Shown piece by piece: positions 39,741-48,024 of a stretch of DNA of 64,000 nt. Every line of letters begins with the position of its first letter. Position 1 is the stretch's first letter. The DNA is from an uncultured Oscillospiraceae bacterium (GTDB lineage Bacteria > Bacillota > Clostridia > Oscillospirales > Oscillospiraceae), in NCBI GenBank assembly GCA_910579775.1, contig CAJTUE010000001.1, forward strand, positions 248,001 through 312,000, in the 5' to 3' direction. Made by a program: the position numbers and the translations under genes. A model generated the notes under the pieces. That model was not told the origin of the DNA. It saw only the letters and a list, made by a program, of their open reading frames with translations, and ran no database searches.

Positions 39741-41108
39741 ATGGAAGACCTGATCGCCGCCATTGCCACCGGCCCGGTCAAGTCCGCCGTGGGGATCATC
39801 CGTCTGTCCGGAGAGGGCGCGATCCTTTGCGCCGCAAAGATTTTCCGCCCTTTGAGCGGCAAGCCCTTTGGGACGGGCGCGCCCCGGCGCATGGTGCTGG
39901 GCGAGGTGCTGAACAGCGCCGGCAGTGTGACCGACCAAGCCCTTGCCGTCTTTTTTTGCGGGCCGAACAGCTACACCGGGGAGGACATGGTGGAGCTTCA
40001 CTGCCACGGCTCGCCCACGGTGTTGGCTATGACGCTGGAGCTGCTGTGTCGAAACGGCGCACGCCGGGCCAAGGCGGGGGAATTCACCCGCCGGGCCTTT
40101 TTGAACGGCAAGCTGGACCTGACCCAGGCGGAGGCGGTGGCCGACCTCATCGACGCGCAGACCCCGGCGGCGGCCAAGCAAGCGGCGGGGCAGCTGGGCG
40201 GGGAGCTGTCCCGGCGGATCGAGGGGGTCTACAACGACCTCACTGACCTTCTGGCCCATTTCCACGTGCTGGTGGATTATCCTGACGAGGACTTGGAGCC
40301 TATGGATGAGCCACAGATCGTGGCGCGGCTGGCTGGGGCCGAGGGCGCGCTACAGGAGATGCTGGCCGGATACCGTCGGGTGGGGCGGCATCTGCGGGGC
40401 ATTCCCACTGCCATTGTGGGCCTGCCCAACGCGGGGAAGTCCTCCCTGCTCAACGCCCTGCTGGGCTACGAGCGGGCCATTGTCACCGACATTCCGGGTA
40501 CGACGAGGGACACGGTGGAGGAGACCTGCCAGTTGGGACGGAATCTTCTGCGCCTCACGGACACGGCGGGTCTACGGGAGACGGGTGATACCGTGGAGCG
40601 GCTGGGGGTGGAGCGCAGCCGGGAGGCCATGGCAAACGCCTCGCTGATCCTGGTGGTGCTGGACCTGTCGAGGGAAGCGACGGCGGAGGATGTGGCGCTG
40701 GTCCGACAAGCGGTGGCGACGGAACAGGCCGAGACCATTCTGGTGCTGAACAAAATGGACCTGCCCACCAAGCTGGAGTGGACGGACGAGCTGGATCTGG
40801 CGTGTCAGACGCCGGTGTCCGCCAAGACGGGGGAGGGCCTTGCGGAATTGGTGGAGCTGATCGACTCCACCTTCCGCCCCGGAGAGGGGGAGGCGGTCTT
40901 TTTCACCAACGCACGTCAGGCCGCTGCGGCACAGGAGGCGGTCAAGTGTTTGGGGCAGGCGATCGCGGCGTTAGAGCGGGGAATGCCCCCCGACGGTCCC
41001 CTCAGCGACGTGGAGCTGGCCATGGCCGCCCTGGGCGAGCTTACGGGCCGTAATATCCAGGAGGACGTGGTGGACCGCATTTTCAGCCGATTCTGCGTTG
41101 GCAAGTAA
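39741..41108 (+). CDS. mnmE: tRNA modification GTPase MnmE
   Basis: This 455-residue protein matches MnmE. It has an N-terminal THF-binding domain (IAAIATGPVKSAVGIIRLSGEGA), a helical domain, and an inserted G domain with GLPNAGKSSLLNALLGYERAIVTDIPGTTRDTVEE, DTAGLRETGDTVERLGVERS and NKMD. The C-terminal end FCVGK carries the catalytic Cys. With MnmG it modifies the wobble uridine of certain tRNAs. mnmG, rsmG and yidC, its usual neighbours near the origin in Firmicutes, are absent here; the next gene is an ABC binding protein. Confidence 0.97.
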   Translation: MEDLIAAIATGPVKSAVGIIRLSGEGAILCAAKIFRPLSGKPFGTGAPRRMVLGEVLNSAGSVTDQALAVFFCGPNSYTGEDMVELHCHGSPTVLAMTLELLCRNGARRAKAGEFTRRAFLNGKLDLTQAEAVADLIDAQTPAAAKQAAGQLGGELSRRIEGVYNDLTDLLAHFHVLVDYPDEDLEPMDEPQIVARLAGAEGALQEMLAGYRRVGRHLRGIPTAIVGLPNAGKSSLLNALLGYERAIVTDIPGTTRDTVEETCQLGRNLLRLTDTAGLRETGDTVERLGVERSREAMANASLILVVLDLSREATAEDVALVRQAVATEQAETILVLNKMDLPTKLEWTDELDLACQTPVSAKTGEGLAELVELIDSTFRPGEGEAVFFTNARQAAAAQEAVKCLGQAIAALERGMPPDGPLSDVELAMAALGELTGRNIQEDVVDRIFSRFCVGK

Positions 41109-41110
41109 GT

Positions 41111-41140
41111 AGAGGCGGGTTTTAAACCCGCCTCTTTTTT
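41111..41140 (+). terminator. Terminator of mnmE
   Basis: The stem AGAGGCGGGTTT / AAACCCGCCTCT is followed by a T-run. Confidence 0.92.
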
Positions 41141-41159
41141 ACAAAGTTTTTTCGGGGGG

Positions 41160-41188
41160 TTGACAACCGCGGCTTTGGGGTCTATAAT
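41160..41188 (+). promoter_or_regulatory. Consensus promoter of the TrpX-type ABC operon
   Basis: TTGACA and TATAAT, both perfect, are separated by 17 bases. The leader is about 65 bases, too short for a T-box. Confidence 0.9.
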
Positions 41189-41258
41189 ACGGACATTCCC
41201 GGCGCGATTTAACACCACAACGTGCTAAAGTGTCACGCCGACCGTAGGAGGAAATAAT

Positions 41259-42293
41259 ATGAAGAAGTTTGCGAAATTGCTCTGTTTGGCCCTGGCTGTG
41301 GTCATGCTGTTTGGTTTGGCCGCCTGCACCGGCGGCAAGGAGCCCGCCGTGGCCGCCCCGACGCCCGATGCCAATCCGACTGAGGCTGTGGACCCAACCC
41401 CTGACGCGGGCGGCGAGAAGTTTGCTGTGGGGATCTGCCAGCTGGCGCCCCACCCCGCTCTGGACGCCGCCACCGAGGGCTTTATTGACGCGCTGAACGA
41501 GAAGCTCCCCGGTCAGGTGGACATTGAGAACCAGAACGCCGCCGGGGATACCCCCACCTGCGCCACCATTATCAATGGCTTTGTGTCCAACAAGGTGGAC
41601 CTTATTATGGCTAACGCTACCGCACCGCTCCAGGCCGCGGCGTCCGCCACCGACACCATCCCCGTGCTGGGCACCTCCATCACGGAGTATGGCGTGGCGC
41701 TGAACATCGCCGACTTTGCCGGCACTGTGGGCACCAACGTGTCCGGTACCTCCGACCTGGCCCCCCTGGACCAGCAGGCCCAGATGATCAAGGAGTGGTA
41801 TCCCGACGCCAAGACCGTGGGCCTCATTTACTGCTCTGCCGAACCCAACAGCCAGTATCAGGTGGACAACGTCCAGAAGTACCTAGAGGACATGGGCTAC
41901 ACCTGCAAGCAGTATGCCTTCTCCGACACCAACGACATGGCCTCCGTGGTTCAGAACGCCTGTGATAACTCCGATGTGCTCTATGTGCCTACTGACAATA
42001 CCGCCGCAAACAACACCGGTATCATCAACAACATCTGCCAGGGCGTGAAGCCCGTGTTTGCCGGCGAGGAAGGCATCTGCGGCGGCTGTGGCATCGCCAC
42101 CCTGTCCATCAGCTACTACGACATCGGCTACAAGACCGGCGAAATGGCCGCTGATATCTTGGCAAACGGTGCGGACATCTCCGCCATGCCCATTGAGTAC
42201 GCCCCTCAGTTTGTGAAGAAGTACAACCCCGTTACCTGCGAGGCGCTGGGTTTGACCCCGCCCGCCGGCTACGAGGCCATCGAGGTCGGCTAA
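41259..42293 (+). CDS. ABC transporter substrate-binding lipoprotein (ABC_sub_bind/TrpX type)
   Basis: This 344-residue lipoprotein has the signal LALAVVMLFGLAACTGG followed by an Ala/Pro/Thr linker. The binding domain shows VGICQLAPHPALDAATEGFIDALNEKLPGQVDIENQNAAGDTPTC, as in the family of TrpX-like proteins, and KTVGLIYCSAEPNSQYQVD. Such systems take up aromatic amino acids or related compounds, but the ligand here is not known. A strong hairpin after the gene and before the permease should keep the binding protein in excess over the membrane parts. Confidence 0.9.
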   Translation: MKKFAKLLCLALAVVMLFGLAACTGGKEPAVAAPTPDANPTEAVDPTPDAGGEKFAVGICQLAPHPALDAATEGFIDALNEKLPGQVDIENQNAAGDTPTCATIINGFVSNKVDLIMANATAPLQAAASATDTIPVLGTSITEYGVALNIADFAGTVGTNVSGTSDLAPLDQQAQMIKEWYPDAKTVGLIYCSAEPNSQYQVDNVQKYLEDMGYTCKQYAFSDTNDMASVVQNACDNSDVLYVPTDNTAANNTGIINNICQGVKPVFAGEEGICGGCGIATLSISYYDIGYKTGEMAADILANGADISAMPIEYAPQFVKKYNPVTCEALGLTPPAGYEAIEVG

Positions 42294-42315
42294 ACGTAAG
42301 ATCCCTTCCGCATGG

Positions 42316-42352
42316 AAACAGCGGGAAAGGTGACCCCTTTCCCGCTGTTTTG
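42316..42352 (+). terminator. Intercistronic hairpin between the binding-protein and permease genes
   Basis: A perfect 15-bp stem AAACAGCGGGAAAGG / CCTTTCCCGCTGTTT with a five-base loop and T-rich end. It probably acts as a partial terminator or mRNA-end stabiliser. Confidence 0.75.
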
Positions 42353-42380
42353 CGGTATCTCTCCTAAGGAGGTATGTCTC

Positions 42381-43364
42381 ATGGCGAATTTTCTCAACGC
42401 CCTGCCCGGGGCGGTGTCCCAGGGATTGATTTGGGGTATTATGGCCATCGGCGTCTACATCACCTATAAAATATTGGACATCGCGGACCTGACGGTGGAC
42501 GGCTCCTTTTGCACCGGCGGCGCGGTGTTCGTGATGCTTTTTGGAAGCGGGGTGAACCTTTGGGTGGCCCTGTTGGCGGCATTTTTGGCGGGTATGCTGG
42601 CGGGGCTGGTCACCGGCCTGCTCCACACCCTATGCGGTATTCCGGCCATCCTGGCGGGCATCCTGACCCAGTTGGGGCTCTACTCCGTCAACTTGGCCAT
42701 CATGGACATGAAAGCGTCCCAGTCCATTGCGGTGACCAACCAGAAGGTGCTGAATGACCTGCTGGTTTCTCTGCGCTTCCTCAACATGGAGAAGTACCCC
42801 TTTATCCGTCATCCCATTTTGGTGGTGGGAGTGTTTACCGCCGCCATCATTGCCGTGCTCTACTGGTTTTTTGGCCGGGAGCTGGGCGCGGCCCTGCGGG
42901 CTACCGGCTCGAACCAAAACATGGCCCGGGCCCAGGGGATCAACACCAACATGACCAAGGTCATCGGACTGATGCTGTCCAACGGCCTGGTGGCCCTGTC
43001 CGGCGCATTGCTGTGCCAGTATAGCGGCGGCAACGAGATCAATGTGGGCCGGGGCGCCATCGTGATCGGTCTGGCCGCCGTCATTATCGGCGAGGTACTG
43101 CTGGATAAGGTGTTTCGCAACTTTGCCCTCAAGCTCCTCAGCGTGTCCATCGGCGCGGTCCTCTACTATATCGTCATTCAGGCGGTGCTCCAGATGGGCC
43201 TGAACCCCAATTACCTGAAGCTACTCACCGCTGTGGTGGTGGCACTGTTCCTGTCCATTCCGTATTGGAAGGGAAAGTATTTCCGCGGATATAAAAAGAT
43301 GCGCACTGTGGGCGTCAATATGGTAAAGATAGACGCAGAGACGGGAGGTGACGGCCATGCTTGA
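42381..43364 (+). CDS. ABC transporter permease (BPD_transp_2 family)
   Basis: This 327-residue protein has about nine membrane spans: GLIWGIMAIGVYITYKILDIADLTVDGSFCTGGAVF at the N-terminus and ALRATGSNQNMARAQGINTNMTKVIGLMLSNGLVALSGALLCQYSGGNEINVG containing the ATPase contact loop. This is typical of the permeases that accompany ABC_sub_bind proteins. I start at 42381 (MANFLN) after AAGGAGG; the frame opens 23 codons earlier inside the hairpin, which is unlikely to be translated. Confidence 0.9.
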   Translation: MANFLNALPGAVSQGLIWGIMAIGVYITYKILDIADLTVDGSFCTGGAVFVMLFGSGVNLWVALLAAFLAGMLAGLVTGLLHTLCGIPAILAGILTQLGLYSVNLAIMDMKASQSIAVTNQKVLNDLLVSLRFLNMEKYPFIRHPILVVGVFTAAIIAVLYWFFGRELGAALRATGSNQNMARAQGINTNMTKVIGLMLSNGLVALSGALLCQYSGGNEINVGRGAIVIGLAAVIIGEVLLDKVFRNFALKLLSVSIGAVLYYIVIQAVLQMGLNPNYLKLLTAVVVALFLSIPYWKGKYFRGYKKMRTVGVNMVKIDAETGGDGHA

Positions 43365-44151
43365 GATCAAGAATATTTGGAAGACCTTTAACGCGGGGAC
43401 GGTAAACGAGAAGACCGCCCTGCGGGGGGTGTCCCTCACCCTGGAGGACGGGGACTTTGTCACCGTTATCGGCGGCAACGGTGCGGGCAAATCCACCCTT
43501 CTGAACGCCGTCTCCGGGGTCTGGGCGGTGGACCGGGGGACCATCTCCATCGGTGGGGTGGACGTGACCAAGCTGCCCGAGCACAAGCGGGCCAAATATA
43601 TCGGCCGGGTGTTCCAGGACCCCATGATGGGTACCGCCGCCACCATGCAGATCGAGGAAAATCTGGCTTTGGCCGCCCGCCGGGGCCAGCGGCGGGGTTT
43701 GCGCCCCGGCATCACCAAGGGCGAGCGGGAGGAGTACCGGGAGCAGCTGAAAATGCTGGACCTGGGGCTGGAGGACAGACTGACCTCTAAGGTGGGGCTG
43801 CTCTCCGGCGGCCAACGTCAGGCACTGACCCTGTTGATGGCCACCCTTCGCAAGCCTGAGCTCTTGCTGCTGGACGAGCACACCGCGGCCCTGGACCCCA
43901 AGACCGCCGCCAAGGTGCTGGACGCCACCGAGCGCATCGTGAAGAAGGATGATCTGACTACCTTGATGATTACCCACAACATGCGCGACGCCATTGCCCA
44001 CGGCAACCGGCTCATCATGATGTACGAGGGCCGCATTGTGGTGGACGTGGCCGGCGAGGAAAAGCAGAAGCTCACCGTGGAGCAACTCCTGGAGATGTTC
44101 AGCCGGGCCAGTGGCTCCGATGAGGCGGACGACAAGCTGCTGCTAGGCTAA
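43357..44151 (+). CDS. ABC transporter ATP-binding protein
   Basis: This 264-residue ATPase has Walker A GGNGAGKSTLLNAVSG, Q-loop VFQDPMMGTAATMQIEENLALA, signature LSGGQRQALTLLMATL, Walker B LLLLDEHTAALDPK (His replaces the common Pro after the catalytic Glu, as in this family) and H-loop MITHNMRDAIAHGNRLIMM. It completes the three-gene transporter. The ATG overlaps the permease stop by eight bases and has GGGAGG upstream; a GTG three codons earlier is less likely. Confidence 0.92.
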   Translation: MLEIKNIWKTFNAGTVNEKTALRGVSLTLEDGDFVTVIGGNGAGKSTLLNAVSGVWAVDRGTISIGGVDVTKLPEHKRAKYIGRVFQDPMMGTAATMQIEENLALAARRGQRRGLRPGITKGEREEYREQLKMLDLGLEDRLTSKVGLLSGGQRQALTLLMATLRKPELLLLDEHTAALDPKTAAKVLDATERIVKKDDLTTLMITHNMRDAIAHGNRLIMMYEGRIVVDVAGEEKQKLTVEQLLEMFSRASGSDEADDKLLLG

Positions 44152-44158
44152 AAAAGAC

Positions 44159-44187
44159 TTGATTTCCACAGGGAACTGTGGTACAAT
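44159..44187 (+). promoter_or_regulatory. Promoter of tRNA-Arg(CCG)
   Basis: TTGATT and TACAAT are separated by 17 bases. The spacer contains the palindrome CCACAG-GGAA-CTGTGG. Confidence 0.75.
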
Positions 44188-44217
44188 AGCCTCCGTTGCC
44201 GGGAAGGGCAACGGTAT

Positions 44218-44294
44218 GCGTCCGTAGTTCAATTGGATAGAGCGTCAGATTCCGGTTCTGAATGTTGGGGGTTCGAGTCCCTTCGGGCGTACCA
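44218..44294 (+). tRNA. tRNA-Arg(CCG)
   Basis: Cloverleaf with acceptor GCGTCCG / CGGGCGT, anticodon loop TTCCGGT and encoded CCA. Its T-arm sequence GGGTTCGAGTCC (44269-44280) recurs at 52436-52447, at the other end of the pst segment. Confidence 0.95.
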
Positions 44295-44329
44295 AAGAAA
44301 GGCATGGTGAAAACCATGCCTTTCTTTGT
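44295..44329 (+). terminator. Terminator of tRNA-Arg
   Basis: The stem AAGAAAGGCATGGT / ACCATGCCTTTCTT follows the tRNA directly. Confidence 0.88.
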
Positions 44330-44424
44330 GTTTTCCTTACGGTTTCAAGGTATTGGCGGTTTTTAGCAGCCAAAATTTCCACTTGGATGCTAGGCAAAAG
44401 TGGGCACATACGGGCAACTTTGAA

Positions 44425-44447
44425 GTGGTAAAAATGGTGGTAAAAAT
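44425..44447 (+). repeat. Tandem GTGGTAAAAAT repeat downstream of tRNA-Arg
   Basis: GTGGTAAAAAT occurs twice with 12-base spacing in the otherwise featureless stretch 44330-44465. It may be a recombinase arm site of a lost element, but this is only a suggestion. Confidence 0.3.
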
Positions 44448-44465
44448 TTGCCACCATGAAAGAGA

Positions 44466-44495
44466 AGAGGCGGCTCATTGAGCCGCCTCTTTTTT
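44466..44495. terminator. Stand-alone terminator hairpin
   Basis: The stem AGAGGCGGCTCA / TGAGCCGCCTCT is followed by TTTTTT, with no intact gene directly upstream. Confidence 0.85.
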
Positions 44496-44522
44496 GTGCT
44501 TTTCCGTGTCTGGTTTAGGAAG

Positions 44523-44582
44523 AATGAACAATATCCGCAACGCTGCGGAGGAAGCTATCTATAACGAAATCATCTATGCGTA
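44523..44582 (+). pseudogene. Short remnant, possibly the tail of a P1/DmpA-type peptidase
   Basis: A 19-codon frame reads MNNIRNAAEEAIYNEIIYA and stops. AAEEAIYN resembles the C-terminal helix of P1-family (DmpA) aminopeptidases. There is no ribosome site, and a terminator follows, so it is treated as gene debris. Confidence 0.3.
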
Positions 44583-44584
44583 AG

Positions 44585-44618
44585 AGGAAGGGCTGTGCCA
44601 AGCGGTACAGCCCTTCCT
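44585..44618 (+). terminator. Terminator-like hairpin before the pst operon
   Basis: The perfect stem AGGAAGGGCTGT / ACAGCCCTTCCT has a ten-base loop. Confidence 0.7.
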
Positions 44619-44632
44619 GGATCTTTAGCGCC

Positions 44633-44687
44633 TTTACAAGGATTTTACATTTCTACGATAACCGATTTGACATTCGGGCGGTATGAT
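44633..44687 (+). promoter_or_regulatory. Pho-box-like repeats and promoter of the pst operon
   Basis: TTTACA at 44633-44638 and 44644-44649 are spaced 11 bp. TTTGACA begins at 44666, three 11-bp steps from the first. TATGAT (44682-44687) can serve as the -10. Direct TT(A/T/C)ACA repeats with 11-bp period are the binding pattern of PhoP/PhoB-type regulators, and such a regulator is the sixth gene of this cluster. Confidence 0.65.
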
Positions 44688-44737
44688 TTGGGCGTAGTCC
44701 GAAATGAAAATCATGAAACGAGAAGGAGAAATGCAAA

Positions 44738-45550
44738 ATGAAGTTTGGAAAGAAAATTCTGGCTCTCGGTCTTATGGGGGTACTTGCTCTTTCTGTGCTG
44801 ACAGGCTGCGGAAGTACCGGCGGCACGGTATCCACGGATGGCTCCACCTCTATGGAAAAGGTGATCGGGGCGCTGAAGGAAACCTTTGAAAGCGAAAACA
44901 AGTCCATCTCTGTCACATACAACCCCACCGGCTCCGGCTCAGGAATTACGGCGGCGGCGGAGGGGCGCTGCGACATCGGTCTTTCCAGCCGTGACCTGAA
45001 GGATGAGGAGATCGCACAGGGGCTTGAGGGCACTGTACTGGCCTACGACGGTATCGCCATCATCGTCAATCCGGAAAATCCTGTCGCCGACCTGGATGTG
45101 GAAACCATCGGCAGGATTTTCACCGGCGAGATCACAAACTGGAGCGATGTGGGCGGAGCTGACGCCGAGATCGTCCTCATCGGCAGAGAGGCCGGCAGCG
45201 GCACCCGCGACGGCTTTGAATCCATCACCGGCACAAAGGACAGCTGCAAATACCGTCAGGAGCTGACCTCTACCGGAGACGTCATCACCACCGTGGCAGG
45301 CAATCCGGCGGCGGTTGGCTATGCCTCGCTCGCGTCGCTTAAGGACAGTGTGAAAGCGCTCACCGTGGGCGGCGTTGCGCCCAGCGACGAAACCATCAAG
45401 GACGGCAGTTATCCTGTGCAGCGCAACTTTGTACTGGTGACAAAAAAAGACGAAACCCTCAGCCCTTCGGCGCAGAAGTTCTTCGACTACATCACTTCCG
45501 AAGAAGCGGCGGAGGTCATCAAAAATGCAGGCGCAGTGCCTGTGAAGTGA
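44738..45550 (+). CDS. pstS: Phosphate ABC transporter, substrate-binding lipoprotein PstS
   Basis: This 270-residue lipoprotein (signal LMGVLALSVLTGCGS) has the PBP-like phosphate-binding domain. DGSTSMEKVIGALKETFE, NPTGSGSGITAAAEGRCDIGLSSRDL and REAGSGTRDGFESI place the Ser, Thr, Arg and Gly residues that hold phosphate. It captures phosphate outside the cell for PstCA. AGAAGGAG precedes the ATG. Base composition of this and the following genes looks more AT-rich than the flanking chromosome. Confidence 0.95.
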   Translation: MKFGKKILALGLMGVLALSVLTGCGSTGGTVSTDGSTSMEKVIGALKETFESENKSISVTYNPTGSGSGITAAAEGRCDIGLSSRDLKDEEIAQGLEGTVLAYDGIAIIVNPENPVADLDVETIGRIFTGEITNWSDVGGADAEIVLIGREAGSGTRDGFESITGTKDSCKYRQELTSTGDVITTVAGNPAAVGYASLASLKDSVKALTVGGVAPSDETIKDGSYPVQRNFVLVTKKDETLSPSAQKFFDYITSEEAAEVIKNAGAVPVK

Positions 45551-45557
45551 TAAACCC

Positions 45558-46433
45558 ATGAAGAACAGAAAAGCGGCTTTTGAAAAACTTGTCTACGGGA
45601 TCTTCCTGCTGCTGGGGCTTGTGACGGTGGGCTGCGTGCTGCTCATCACCGTATATCTGGTGATCGCCGGACTGCCGGCGATTCGAGAGATAGGGCTTGT
45701 GCAGTTCCTATTCGGGAGGGTGTGGGCGTCCACTGCGGCAGAGCCATCCTATGGGATATTGCCCTTTATCCTCACCAGCGTTTACGGCACGGCCGGGGCG
45801 ATTGTCATCGGCGTGCCCGTGGGCTTCCTGACAGCGGTGTACCTTGCAAAGCTGGCTCCGAAAGGGGTGAAATCTGCGGTGGGTACGGCGGTCAGCCTGC
45901 TGGCGGGCATCCCGTCGGTGGTGTACGGTCTGGTGGGTATGATCGTGCTGGTTCCCGCCATAAGAGAAGCCTTCCGGCTGCCCGATGGGGCTAGCCTTTT
46001 TGCCGCAATTCTCGTGCTGGCGGTGATGATCCTGCCCTCTATCGTAAAGGTATCGGTCACGGCGCTGGAGGCCGTGCCAAAAGAATATGAAGATGCTTCC
46101 CTGTCTCTTGGTGCGACGCCGGTGGAAACCTATTTCAGAGTGTCTGTTCCAGCGGCAAAAAGCGGCATTGCCGCCGCCGTGGTGCTTGGCGTGGGCAGGG
46201 CCATCGGCGAGGCTATGGCGGTCATGATGGTCTGCGGGAATGTGGCAAATATGCCCTCTCTGTTCGGCAGCGTGCGTTTTCTTACAACGGCTGTGGCAAC
46301 CGAGATGTCCTATTCCTCCGGTCTGCAACGGCAGGCGCTGTTTTCCATCGCTCTGGTGCTGTTTCTCTTTATTATGCTGATCAACGCCTGTCTGAATTTC
46401 TTTTTGAAGCGGGATAAGGAGGGAGCCAAATGA
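45558..46433 (+). CDS. pstC: Phosphate ABC transporter, permease PstC
   Basis: This 291-residue protein has six membrane spans and the PstC pattern: LPAIREIGLVQFLFGRVWAST, YGILPFILTSVYGTAGAIVIGVPVGFLTAVYLA and the EAA loop EYEDASLSLGATPVETYFRVSVPAAKSGI that docks PstB. It overlaps pstA by four bases (ATGA). Confidence 0.95.
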   Translation: MKNRKAAFEKLVYGIFLLLGLVTVGCVLLITVYLVIAGLPAIREIGLVQFLFGRVWASTAAEPSYGILPFILTSVYGTAGAIVIGVPVGFLTAVYLAKLAPKGVKSAVGTAVSLLAGIPSVVYGLVGMIVLVPAIREAFRLPDGASLFAAILVLAVMILPSIVKVSVTALEAVPKEYEDASLSLGATPVETYFRVSVPAAKSGIAAAVVLGVGRAIGEAMAVMMVCGNVANMPSLFGSVRFLTTAVATEMSYSSGLQRQALFSIALVLFLFIMLINACLNFFLKRDKEGAK

Positions 46434-47272
46434 GCGGTAAACGCAAGGCTTATATTACCGTAATGAAGCTGCTGATGTGGCTTTCGGCGGGACTGACAGG
46501 CGCATTGGTTCTCTTCCTGGTCGGCTTTATCTTTGCGAAGGGACTTCCCAATATCACATGGGAGCTGCTGACCGAGAGCCCCAGCTACCTGCAAAACAGG
46601 ATCGGTATTCTGCCGGATATCGTGAACACGGTCTATCTTGTGCTTGCGACCCTTATTATCGTTCTGCCGCTGGGCGTGGGAGCGGCGGTCTATCTGACGG
46701 AATATGCCCAAAACCGGCGCATTGTCAGCATGATCGAATATGCAGCCGAAACCCTTTCCGGCATTCCGTCCATCATATATGGTCTTGTGGGGATGTTGGC
46801 GTTTGCGAACAATTTCGGCAAATGTCTGCTGGCGGGTGCGCTGACGCTGGTCATCATGAATCTACCCACCGTGATGCGCACGACCCAGGAGAGCCTGAAA
46901 ACAGTGCCACAGAGCTATCGCGAGGGGGCGTTCGGTCTGGGAGCCGGAAAGTGGCGGGTCATCCGCACTGTGGTGCTTCCCGGCTGCGTAGACGGCGTGA
47001 TCACCGGCTGTATCCTCACAGTGGGCAGGATCTTGGGTGAGTCGGCGGCGCTGCTGTTTACGGCGGGCTTTGCCCATACCCTCAGCGGCATTATAAGCAC
47101 TCTCTTCAGTTCGGGGTGCAGCCTTACGGTGGCGCTGTATGTCTACGCCAAAGAGCAGGGAGAGTTTGAGGTGGCGTTTGCCATTGCCGCGGTTTTAATG
47201 ATACTGACGCTACTCATCAACCTTGCGGCGGCGCTTGTGAGCAGATATTTTCAAAGGAGGCGAACAGCTTGA
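46430..47272 (+). CDS. pstA: Phosphate ABC transporter, permease PstA
   Basis: This 280-residue protein has six spans. ITWELLTESPSYLQNRIGILPDIVNTVYLV and the EAA loop YREGAFGLGAGKWRVIRTVVLPGCVDGVITG are typical of PstA. It forms the membrane channel with PstC. It overlaps the start of pstB. Confidence 0.95.
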   Translation: MSGKRKAYITVMKLLMWLSAGLTGALVLFLVGFIFAKGLPNITWELLTESPSYLQNRIGILPDIVNTVYLVLATLIIVLPLGVGAAVYLTEYAQNRRIVSMIEYAAETLSGIPSIIYGLVGMLAFANNFGKCLLAGALTLVIMNLPTVMRTTQESLKTVPQSYREGAFGLGAGKWRVIRTVVLPGCVDGVITGCILTVGRILGESAALLFTAGFAHTLSGIISTLFSSGCSLTVALYVYAKEQGEFEVAFAIAAVLMILTLLINLAAALVSRYFQRRRTA

Positions 47273-48024
47273 GCGCAGTGATCACAGTGAACGATGTATG
47301 TCTGTGGTACGGCAAGACCCAGGCACTGAAAAATATTGATATGCAGATCCCGGAAAAGAGCATCACCGCCTTGATCGGTCCCTCCGGCTGCGGGAAATCC
47401 ACCTTCCTCAAAACCCTGAACCGTATGAACGACCTGATCCCCGAGGTGAGGATCACAGGCGAGGTGCTGTACCAAGAGCGCAATATTTTTGAAAAATCAG
47501 TAGATGTCAACGACCTTCGGAAGAACATTGGCATGGTATTTCAGAAGCCCAACCCCTTCCCCATGAGCGTTTACGACAATATCGCCTACGGTCCCCGTAC
47601 CCACGGTATTCGCTCCAAGGCGATGCTGGATGAGATCGTGGAGCGGTCATTAAAAGGGGCGGCTATCTGGGATGAGGTGAAAGACAGGCTGAAGAAGTCT
47701 GCCTTGGGACTCTCCGGCGGGCAGCAGCAGAGGCTTTGCATCGCCCGTGCGCTGGCGGTGGAGCCGGAGGTACTGCTGATGGACGAGCCCACCTCCGCCC
47801 TTGACCCAATCTCTACCGGCAAGATCGAGGAGCTTGCCCTGGAATTGAAAAAACGCTATACTATTGTTATCGTGACCCACAATATGCAGCAGGCGGTCCG
47901 AATCTCTGACCGGACGGCGTTTTTCCTGCTGGGCGAGCTGGTAGAGATGGGCGAAACGGAAGCTTTATTCTCCCAGCCTCGGGACAAACGCACAGAAGAT
48001 TACATCACAGGGAGGTTCGGATAA
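47269..48024 (+). CDS. pstB: Phosphate ABC transporter, ATP-binding protein PstB (TTG start)
   Basis: This 251-residue ATPase has Walker A GPSGCGKSTFLKTLNRMNDLIP, the PstB-specific QKPNPFPMSVYDNIAYGPRTHG, signature LSGGQQQRLCIARALAVEPE, Walker B LLMDEPTSALDPI and H-loop VTHNMQQAVRISDRTAFFLLGE. The TTG at 47269 is preceded by AAGGAGG at eight bases and overlaps the pstA stop (TTGA); a GTG three codons later is the alternative. Its stop overlaps phoU (TAATG). Confidence 0.95.
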   Translation: MSAVITVNDVCLWYGKTQALKNIDMQIPEKSITALIGPSGCGKSTFLKTLNRMNDLIPEVRITGEVLYQERNIFEKSVDVNDLRKNIGMVFQKPNPFPMSVYDNIAYGPRTHGIRSKAMLDEIVERSLKGAAIWDEVKDRLKKSALGLSGGQQQRLCIARALAVEPEVLLMDEPTSALDPISTGKIEELALELKKRYTIVIVTHNMQQAVRISDRTAFFLLGELVEMGETEALFSQPRDKRTEDYITGRFG

